Assembly: GCA_044370695.1 (NCBI GenBank)
Contig: JBILVB010000054.1
Coordinates: forward strand, 1-20,512
DNA length: 20,512 bases
Reading direction: 5' to 3'
Source: JBEIFW01 sp044370695
GTDB taxonomy: Bacteria; Actinomycetota; Acidimicrobiia; Acidimicrobiales; Ilumatobacteraceae
The notes under the pieces are model-generated. The model saw only the letters and a program-made list of their open reading frames with translations, was not told the DNA's origin and ran no database searches. Positions 15,318-20,512 of the stretch are shown here, piece after piece (positions within the stretch are counted from its first letter, which is position 1; each line of letters begins with the position of its first letter). A program made the position numbers and the translations under genes.

Positions 15318-15940
15318 CCGTCCTGGCCGAGATCCGCCTCGCCGCCGACCCGGCTGCCTGGGTCGGATGCGGGTTCACCGTCGAACGAACCGAGGACGGC
15401 ACCGCTGCTTGCACGATCGGGTTGGTGCGCCTCGTGTTCGTCGACCCCGGTGACGGTCCGGCCGGGATCCGATCCCTCGGGGTCGCCGGCGGTCCCGAGC
15501 CGTTGCCCGCCGCCGTCGACGGCCTCGTGCTCCACGACGCCGAACCGCCGGCGCAGCCCGGCCGGCACCCGAACGGGGCGATCGCCATCGACCACGTCGC
15601 CGTGCTGTGCCCCGATCTCGATCGCACGATCGAGGCGGTCGTCGACGGGCTCGGGATCCCGTTGAAGCGCATCCGGGAAGCGGGCGCCGTGCGCCAGGCC
15701 TTCTTCCGGCTCGGGGCGCCGATCCTCGAACTGGTCCGTGCCCCCGATGTCGGCGCACCGCAGTTGTGGGGGTTGGTCGCCTCCCTCGAGGACTTCGATG
15801 CCGCCGTCGAACGCTACGGCGAGCGGTTGACCGACGTGAAGGCTGCCGTGCAGCCCGGCCGGCGGATCGCCACGGTGCGGGCCGAGGCCGGGCTCGGTAC
15901 GGCGGTCGCCCTCATGTCGCCGCACGTGAGGGGGTCGTGA
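15314..15940 (+). CDS. VOC-family (glyoxalase/dioxygenase-like) protein
   Basis: The 208-residue protein has a vicinal oxygen chelate half-domain at about 90-140: AIDHVAVLCPDLDRTIEAVVDGLGIPLKRI followed by QAFFRLGAPILELVRAP, with His94 and Glu139 as likely metal ligands. The first 85 residues look like a second, degenerate repeat. VOC proteins include lyases, epimerases and dioxygenases; the substrate cannot be told here. The GTG at 15314 overlaps the stop of the peptidase gene by 4 nt and follows GGAGG. An ATG at 15296 in the same frame is less well placed. The gene overlaps the next by 4 nt, so it is in the middle of a tight three-gene block. Confidence 0.8.
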   Translation: MTVLAEIRLAADPAAWVGCGFTVERTEDGTAACTIGLVRLVFVDPGDGPAGIRSLGVAGGPEPLPAAVDGLVLHDAEPPAQPGRHPNGAIAIDHVAVLCPDLDRTIEAVVDGLGIPLKRIREAGAVRQAFFRLGAPILELVRAPDVGAPQLWGLVASLEDFDAAVERYGERLTDVKAAVQPGRRIATVRAEAGLGTAVALMSPHVRGS

Positions 15941-16590
15941 GCACGGGCCGGCGCGTCGGGTGGGGCGCGCTGTGCACCTGGTTCGTGCTGCACACGGTCG
16001 TGTGGATCGGGCTCGTGCGGTTCCTGCCCGGGGACGACTTCGTCGAGTACCCGGAGCTCGGCTCGGCCGGTCTGGCGTGGGTCCGCCAGTTCGTGGTGGC
16101 GCTGCTGGTGGTGCTCGGCCTCCAGGTGGTCGTGCTCACCACGACCGGCTGGTGGCGGACCGTGTGGGTCGACGACCGGCCGTTGCGGGCCCGCTGGTGG
16201 GTCGCTCTCGTGGCGCTCGCAGTTCCGGCGGCGAGCTTTCTGTCGGCGGGTGCCCCGTCACGCCCGGCCGACGCCTGGATCGGGCTCACCGTGACGATGC
16301 TGCTCGTCGGGCTGACCGAGGAGCTGACCTTCCGGGGCATCGTGCTCGTCGGGGCCCGCGCCCGCACCGGGGAACGCCGGGCGTTGCTGTTCTCGTCCCT
16401 GCTGTTCGGGCTGTTCCACCTGCCGAACGCCCTCCTCGGGGCCGCGCCGGCCGACGCCGCTCGACAAGTGCTGGCGACTGCGCTGATCGGGACGCTGTTC
16501 TACGTTTTCCGCCGCGTCTCGCGCGGATTGCTCGTCCCCGTGCTGCTTCACGCGGCGTGGGACTGGCTGCTGATCTCGACCGCCTACTGA
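15937..16590 (+). CDS. CPBP-family intramembrane metalloprotease
   Basis: The 217-residue membrane protein has hydrophobic segments at about 10-30, 50-72, 86-104, 112-128, 150-165, 178-192 and 197-215. It carries the three CPBP (ABI) motifs: TEELTFRG (Glu128, Glu129, Arg133), FGLFHLPN (His161) and HAAWDW (His205, Asp209). The family includes Rce1-like CAAX proteases and bacteriocin-immunity or membrane-anchored processing proteins; the substrate here is unknown. The GTG start overlaps the VOC stop (GTGA) and follows a GGGG run. The stop overlaps, tail to tail, the stop region of the AhpD-like selenoprotein candidate on the other strand. Confidence 0.9.
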   Translation: MSTGRRVGWGALCTWFVLHTVVWIGLVRFLPGDDFVEYPELGSAGLAWVRQFVVALLVVLGLQVVVLTTTGWWRTVWVDDRPLRARWWVALVALAVPAASFLSAGAPSRPADAWIGLTVTMLLVGLTEELTFRGIVLVGARARTGERRALLFSSLLFGLFHLPNALLGAAPADAARQVLATALIGTLFYVFRRVSRGLLVPVLLHAAWDWLLISTAY

Positions 16591-17102
16591 AGCCCTGGTG
16601 TCGGCACCTCGACGACGGGCAACGCCGTCGGCTCCATGCCGAGGGTGATGATCTGCTTGCCGTACCCGATGAAGGTGCCCATCGCGTAGGTGATCTCGAC
16701 GAGCTCCGGCGGGTCGAACGCAGCGCGCAGTTCCTCGAGCAGGCCGACCGGCGCACTCCGGGCGCCGCCGAGCAACACGTCGGCCCAAGCGAGGGCGAGG
16801 CGGGTCCGCTCGGGCAGGCGTTCGCTCGTGCCGCGTGCAGCGATGTCGGCGACCAGATCTTCGGTGAGCCCGGCCGCACGGGCCGAGTCGAAGCGGACCT
16901 GCGTTCAGAGGCCGCAGCCGGTGACGTGGGCGTTGCGGAGGCGCATGGCCTCCTTCACGTCCATCGTCACCGTGCCGCGTCCGAGGAGCGCGGCGTACAT
17001 CGCGTCGAACGCTGCGGTGAGCTCCGGGGTGTGGGCCCGTGCGGTGCCCAGGTGGGTCGGAGCGCCCGGTACCGCCGAGCCGACCCGTGGCGTGGTGGAC
17101 AT
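16584..17102 (-). CDS. AhpD/CMD-like protein, candidate selenoprotein (CxxU)
   Basis: Read through one in-frame TGA, this gene gives 172 residues with a continuous carboxymuconolactone decarboxylase/AhpD-like sequence. It begins MSTTPRVGSAVPG, then EAMRLRNAHVTGCGL, TGA (16905-16907), TQVRFDSARAAGLTEDLVAD, RTRLALAWADVLL, and PPELVEITYAMGTFIGYGKQ. The TGA is codon 66 and stands where the second cysteine of the family's CxxC redox motif is expected (Cys63-Gly-Leu-Sec66). AhpD-type proteins use this pair to reduce peroxiredoxins, and Sec-containing AhpD-like proteins are known from surveys of marine bacteria. A hairpin lies 18-36 nt after the TGA. The ATG overlaps the previous stop by one base (TGATG). 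Otherwise it is a pseudogene or sequencing error, giving a 65-residue fragment. Whether the cell has selA/B/C/D cannot be seen here. Confidence 0.7.
16869..16887 (-). promoter_or_regulatory. Candidate bacterial SECIS hairpin
   Basis: On the minus strand CTCGGCC pairs with GGCCGGG (seven pairs, one G-U) around a CGTGC loop. It begins 18 nt after the in-frame TGA. Bacterial SECIS elements are small hairpins lying directly downstream of the UGA with a G in the apical loop; distance, size and loop G fit. In GC-rich DNA such a hairpin can arise by chance. Confidence 0.45.
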
Positions 17103-17560
17103 CAGGCCTCCTCACCCGGGCCGGCGAGCAGTCCGAGCGCATTGTCGAATCGGTGTTGGTTCTCCCAGATGCCGAGGCCCGTCGTCAAGGTGACCAGCCC
17201 GGCCTCGCCGTAGGCGTCGACGACGGCGGCGGCCTGCGAGTCGTCGATCGCGTGGGGATCGATCACGAACAACTCGGCGAACGCCAGGCAGGCGCGGGTG
17301 CCGTCGTCGAGGCCCGGGTCGGTGGGCCACTGGGCGACGCAGGCGGCGTCGGCCTCGGTGAAGCCGGCCGCGACGGCGGCGGGGGAGCGCTCGCCCAGCG
17401 CCCGGGCAGCGCCGAGCAGCTGGGCCATGCGCAGCCGGCAGCGTTCGAGCACCGGCGCCGGGATCGGGCCGTCCCACACGGCGGCATGCAGCCGGTGATG
17501 GGCCTCGAACAGACCGGGCAGGAGGGCCAGCGCAGCGTCACGCTCGGCGGGGACGGCCAT
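17102..17560 (-). CDS. AhpD/CMD-like protein lacking the CxxC motif
   Basis: The 152-residue helical protein has the AhpD-like pattern: ALLPGLFEAHHRLHAAVWDG, VLERCRLRMAQLLGAARALGE, RACLAFAELFVIDPHAIDD and LVTLTTGLGIWENQHRFDNALGL. Where redox-active members carry CxxC it has no cysteine pair (only Cys41 in the ERCRLR helix), so it is probably a structural or regulatory partner rather than a disulfide reductase. Its stop and the start of the Cys/Sec-containing paralogue share a base (TGATG), suggesting that the two form a hetero-oligomer. It lies 9 bp after the CoA-transferase gene in the same operon. Confidence 0.75.
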   Translation of the reverse strand: MAVPAERDAALALLPGLFEAHHRLHAAVWDGPIPAPVLERCRLRMAQLLGAARALGERSPAAVAAGFTEADAACVAQWPTDPGLDDGTRACLAFAELFVIDPHAIDDSQAAAVVDAYGEAGLVTLTTGLGIWENQHRFDNALGLLAGPGEEA

Positions 17561-17569
17561 GCCGGAACG

Positions 17570-18733
17570 CTACAGCCAGTCCCCCGAGGCGCTGGAGGTG
17601 GCAGCAGCGCCCTGCGCGACGAGCGCATCGATCTCCGACGCGGTGTACCCGGCCCAGGTGAGCACCTCGACGGTGTGCACCCCCGGGGCCGGCGGCGGGC
17701 CCTGGATCGCCGTCGGCGTGCCGGTGAAGGTGACCGGATGACGCACGACGGCTCGACCGGCGACGTCGGCGGTGAGACCGAGGTGCTGCACCTGCGGATC
17801 GGCGAACACCTCGTCCATGCCGTACACGGGCCCGACCGGGATGCCCAGCGGCGCGAGCACCGCCACCCAGTGATCGGTCGGCTGGCGCAGCAGGGCGGCT
17901 TCGATCGTCGCGTTCAGAGCGGCGCGGTGCCGCACCCGGGCACCGCCGGAAGCGAAGCGCTCGTCGGCGAGGACCTCGGGCGCGCCGATGGCGTCGAAGA
18001 AGGCCGTGAGCCGGGTGAGCGGCGCGACGTTCACCCACCCGTCAGCGGTCCGGTAGCAGCCCATCGGTACGAACGTCGGGTGTTCGTTGCCCTCCTGCGC
18101 GGGTACCACGCCGTCGGACAGCCAGCGACAGGCCTGGAAGTCCATGAGGTTCACCATCGTCTCCAGCAACGATGTGTGCACCCACTGCCCCCGTCCGGTC
18201 CGCTCGCGGGCGAACAGCGCCGCGATCACCGCCTGGGCGAGGAAGGTGCCGGCGACGGTGTCGCTGATGGCGATCCCGGTGCGCCACGGCCCGGTCCCGG
18301 CCGGGCCGGTCACCGACATGATCCCGCTCATGCCCTGCGCGATCTGGTCGACACCGGCGCGCCCTGCCGCCGGACCGGTCTGGCCGAACCCCGAGATCGA
18401 TGCGTAGACCACCCTCGGGTTGCGTGCCATCACGGCAGCCGGTCCGATGCCGATGCGGTCGACCGCTCCCGGCTTGCCGTTCTCGACGACGACGTCGGCC
18501 CGTTCGCACAGCCGCAGGAACGCCTCCCGGCCGGTCGGCGTACGAACGTCGAGCACGATCGAACGCTTGCCCCGGTGGAGGTTGTGGCCGTCGGATCCGC
18601 CGATCTGGGCCCGGTTCGGGTCGCACACCTGGATCACGTCGGCACCCAGGTCGGCGAGCTGGCGGACGCACGTCGGGCCCGAGCGGGCCGTGGTCACGTC
18701 CAGCACGACGACGCCCTCGAGTGCGCCGGTCAC
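17570..18733 (-). CDS. CaiB/BaiF-type class III CoA-transferase
   Basis: The 387-residue enzyme would move CoA from one carboxylic acid to another. Family landmarks are LEGVVVLDVTTARSGPTCVRQLADLGADVIQV at the N terminus, NLHRGKRSIVLDV, VVVENGKPGAVDRIG, YASISGFGQTGP and GVDQIAQGMSGIMS. Asp129 of GVDQ matches the catalytic aspartate that forms the acyl-anhydride intermediate. The GTG at 18733 overlaps the DUF427 stop by 4 nt (GTGA); two more GTG codons immediately upstream are possible starts. The neighbouring F420/flavin-type oxidoreductase suggests catabolism of a carboxylic acid, steroid or similar compound. The substrate cannot be deduced. Confidence 0.93.
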   Translation of the reverse strand: MTGALEGVVVLDVTTARSGPTCVRQLADLGADVIQVCDPNRAQIGGSDGHNLHRGKRSIVLDVRTPTGREAFLRLCERADVVVENGKPGAVDRIGIGPAAVMARNPRVVYASISGFGQTGPAAGRAGVDQIAQGMSGIMSVTGPAGTGPWRTGIAISDTVAGTFLAQAVIAALFARERTGRGQWVHTSLLETMVNLMDFQACRWLSDGVVPAQEGNEHPTFVPMGCYRTADGWVNVAPLTRLTAFFDAIGAPEVLADERFASGGARVRHRAALNATIEAALLRQPTDHWVAVLAPLGIPVGPVYGMDEVFADPQVQHLGLTADVAGRAVVRHPVTFTGTPTAIQGPPPAPGVHTVEVLTWAGYTASEIDALVAQGAAATSSASGDWL

Positions 18734-19227
18734 CACCACAGTGTCCCCGGGTCGCCCTTGAAGGGCCCGACGACAGCCGAGGTGATCCAGCCGCCGTAGA
18801 AGCCGCCGCCGTTCGGGGACACCCGCTCGTCGCCCACCCAGCACTCCTCGACGAGTTGGGGGTAGAACGCCACGTGACCACGGATGGGGGCAAAGGCCGC
18901 GACCGGGTCCTCGTAGCTCCATGCCGCCTGCTCGATGCGCTCGTCACCGATGGCGATCGCCCAGTAGACGGCGACGCCCTTCCATTCGCACACCGAACGG
19001 CCCGGTGAGGGCCGCAGCGTGCCGGGCGCGATGTCTCGGCGGGGGAGGTAATAGGCCGGCGCCTGCGACGTCTCGCACACCCGCACCGCCTCGACGGTGT
19101 CGGCGACGACCACTCCGTGGTGCACCACCCGGACGCGGGTGGGGCACGGGCGCAGGTCGGGCGGGCGCGGGTAGTCCCAGACGCTCTCCTGACCGGGGCC
19201 GGGCTCGATGCGGGTCGGGCGGCGCAC
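18730..19227 (-). CDS. DUF427 domain protein
   Basis: The 165-residue protein starts with the usual DUF427 opening ESVWDYPRPP. It continues with RVRVVHHGVVVADTVEAVRVCETSQAPAYYLPRRDI, SVCEWKGVAVYWAIAIG and AAWSYEDPVAAFAPIRGHVAFYP, the conserved core of this actinobacteria-rich family. Its biochemical role is unknown. The C-terminal extension ECWVGDERVSPNGGGFYGGWITSAVVGPFKG is common in the longer members. The GTG at 19227 is 9 bp from the oxidoreductase stop. Position inside the operon suggests a part in the same pathway, but that is inference. Confidence 0.93.
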   Translation of the reverse strand: MRRPTRIEPGPGQESVWDYPRPPDLRPCPTRVRVVHHGVVVADTVEAVRVCETSQAPAYYLPRRDIAPGTLRPSPGRSVCEWKGVAVYWAIAIGDERIEQAAWSYEDPVAAFAPIRGHVAFYPQLVEECWVGDERVSPNGGGFYGGWITSAVVGPFKGDPGTLWW

Positions 19228-19236
19228 GGCGACCGC

Positions 19237-20121
19237 TCAGCAGTGGGCCGTCGGGGCGATCACCCGCTCGGCGAAGGCCGCCATCGCCTCGGTCGGCGTC
19301 GGCTTCATGAGCAGGAACGCCGGGACGATGATGCGGCTCACGCCGATCGAGGCGAGTTCCTCCACGGCGCCGACCACGTCGCCGGAGCCGAAGATCGCCG
19401 GGGTGCCGGCGGTCAGCTCGATCGCCCCCGGATCGCGCCCGGCCCGTTCGGCGTGCTCGCGTACGACCGCCATCAGCGCAGCAAGTTCGGGCGGGCTGCC
19501 TTTCCCGGGGAAGAACCCGTCCCCGAGCCGCCCGGCGCGCTCGGCCGCGGCCTGCGAGTGGCCGCCGATCACGATGGGCACCGAACGCCGGGCCGGCTTC
19601 GGGTTGGACGAGACCTGGGCGAACGACGAGAACTCGCCGGTGTGCGACGCGCCGTCGCTCGCCCACAGCGCCCGCATCGCCGCCACGTAGTCGTCGGTGC
19701 GCGCCCCTCGCCGCTCCCACGGCACGCCCAATGCGTCGAACTCCTCGCGCAGCCAGCCCACGCCGATGCCGAGCTCCACCCGACCCCCCGACAGCGAGTC
19801 GAGCGTCGCGACCTCCTTGGCCAGCACGACCGGGTTGCGCTGCGGGAGGATCAGGATCCCCGTCGCGAGCCGGATCGTCGAGGTCACCGCGGCCACGTAG
19901 GCGAGCCACACGAGCGGATCGGGGATCGGGGTGGAGGGGATCGCCGGCATCTTGCCGTCCGCCGAGTACGGGTAGGACGAGGCGTAGGCGTCGGGATACA
20001 CGACGTGTTCGACGGTCCACAGCGACTCGAAGCCGGCGGCTTCCGCCGCTCGGGCGGCCTCGAGCGCCCCGGGCCCGGTCGCCCAGTGCATGGTGTTGGC
20101 GAAGGCGATGCCGTAGCGCAT
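19237..20121 (-). CDS. LLM-class (luciferase-like) F420/flavin-dependent oxidoreductase
   Basis: The 294-residue TIM-barrel protein has family landmarks AARAAEAAGFESLWTVEHVVYP, TSTIRLATGILILPQRNPVVLAKEVATLDSLSGGRVELGIGVGWLREEF (82-128) and VPIVIGGHSQAAAERAGRLGDGFFP (181-205). Actinobacterial members mostly use coenzyme F420, some use FMN; they reduce or oxidise ketones, alcohols and aromatic or steroid compounds. It is the first gene of a five-gene minus-strand operon. A TAGGGT -10-like element ends six bases before the ATG, so the message is probably leaderless. The substrate is unknown. Confidence 0.93.
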   Translation of the reverse strand: MRYGIAFANTMHWATGPGALEAARAAEAAGFESLWTVEHVVYPDAYASSYPYSADGKMPAIPSTPIPDPLVWLAYVAAVTSTIRLATGILILPQRNPVVLAKEVATLDSLSGGRVELGIGVGWLREEFDALGVPWERRGARTDDYVAAMRALWASDGASHTGEFSSFAQVSSNPKPARRSVPIVIGGHSQAAAERAGRLGDGFFPGKGSPPELAALMAVVREHAERAGRDPGAIELTAGTPAIFGSGDVVGAVEELASIGVSRIIVPAFLLMKPTPTEAMAAFAERVIAPTAHC

Positions 20122-20127
20122 GCCCGC

Positions 20128-20133
20128 ACCCTA
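20128..20133 (-). promoter_or_regulatory. Putative -10 of the LLM operon (TAGGGT)
   Basis: TAGGGT on the minus strand fits TANNNT and is followed by only six bases before the ATG at 20121. That puts the start of transcription at or next to the start codon, and there is no ribosome site. Confidence 0.4.
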
Positions 20134-20168
20134 CGATCTCGGCGGGGATTGCCCGCGAGGAGGCGCCG

Positions 20169-20512
20169 ATGAGTGAGTTCGATCGCGTCGGCGTGTGGTT
20201 GCGAGTCGCGGCAGCGCTGATGGCAGGAGCCGGCCTGGTGCACGCCTCGGCGGCCGGTCAGCACGCCGACCACCCGGTGCTCGCCGCAGGCTTCGCTGCG
20301 TGCGCCGCTGCCCAGATCGCGTGGGCGGTGGCCGCTGCGGCGCGCCCGGGTCGGCAGCTCGCCGGCATCGGGGTCGCGCTGGCGGCACTCACCGTCGGGG
20401 CGTGGGCCTTCACCCGTGTCGTCGCCATCGAGGCGATCGACGGCCTCGACGTCGTCCAGGACGTGGGGGCGCAGGACCTGCTCTGCGTCGGCCTCGAACT
20501 CGCAGCCGGCGT
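20169..20512 (+). CDS. Partial integral membrane protein
   Basis: The ATG at 20169 follows a strong ribosome site (GAGGAGG, six bases upstream) and the frame is open to the end of the window, giving 114 residues. The product has three clear hydrophobic segments (about 7-30, 35-58 and 64-87) and the start of a fourth near 105. Between the first two lies HASAAGQHADHP, a histidine-rich loop seen in membrane proteins of unknown role in related actinobacteria. No known family could be assigned. It is divergent from the LLM operon with 47 bp between starts. Confidence 0.8.
   Translation, partial: MSEFDRVGVWLRVAAALMAGAGLVHASAAGQHADHPVLAAGFAACAAAQIAWAVAAAARPGRQLAGIGVALAALTVGAWAFTRVVAIEAIDGLDVVQDVGAQDLLCVGLELAAG

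Noticed and set aside
16258..17142. 294-codon minus-strand frame running through the AhpD-like region without a stop
   Set aside because: It is in a different frame from the AhpD-like sequence, is Arg/Pro-rich and lacks family features. It does not rescue the TGA by frameshift, since the AhpD-like sequence is in one frame on both sides of the TGA.

Overview
The window is GC-rich actinobacterial DNA. It carries a bL37-like micro-gene of the actinobacterial type, a DUF427 protein, an LLM flavin/F420-type oxidoreductase, a class III CoA-transferase and GTG/leaderless starts. Acidimicrobiia (Ilumatobacter-like) is my best guess, but that is inference only.

Left part (about 1-11990): a compact integrative mobilizable element. 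On the minus strand, reading right to left, it has a small XRE-type regulator (7170-7412), a non-coding stretch with a 46-nt inverted repeat and three 23-bp-spaced iterons, an excisionase-like HTH protein (6681-6890), a MobF relaxase-helicase (3410-6553), a tyrosine integrase (2242-3366), a DisA_N/DAC-domain protein (457-2199) and the start of a TIR-like DUF1863/ThsB-type protein (293 leftward). No coupling ATPase or mating-pair genes are present, so it would need a helper. The DAC plus TIR-like pair looks like a nucleotide-signalling defence module, and I do not recognise it as a described system. On the plus strand the element carries a second defence cassette: Eco57I-like adenine methylase (7485-9185), putative PD-(D/E)XK-type nuclease (9189-10085), DUF262 protein (10139-11227) and HEPN protein with an R-x4-H motif (11220-11828). 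A 9-bp repeat, CCCTGCTAC, occurs near the left edge and at the ychF stop codon on the right. It may be the attachment core.

Right part (11987-20512): ordinary chromosome. ychF (minus) is divergent from a plus-strand run: bL37-like micro-gene, S9A prolyl oligopeptidase, VOC protein and CPBP-family membrane protease. The last three are joined by 4-nt stop/start overlaps. A five-gene minus-strand operon converges on them: LLM oxidoreductase, DUF427, CaiB/BaiF CoA-transferase, AhpD/CMD-like protein without CxxC, and a second AhpD/CMD-like protein. In this last gene an in-frame TGA stands exactly where the second cysteine of CxxC is expected, with a hairpin just downstream. That makes it a strong selenoprotein (CxxU) candidate. 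A partial membrane protein (20169 onward) closes the window.

The two best leads are the DAC/TIR-like module on the mobile element and the AhpD-like selenoprotein candidate.
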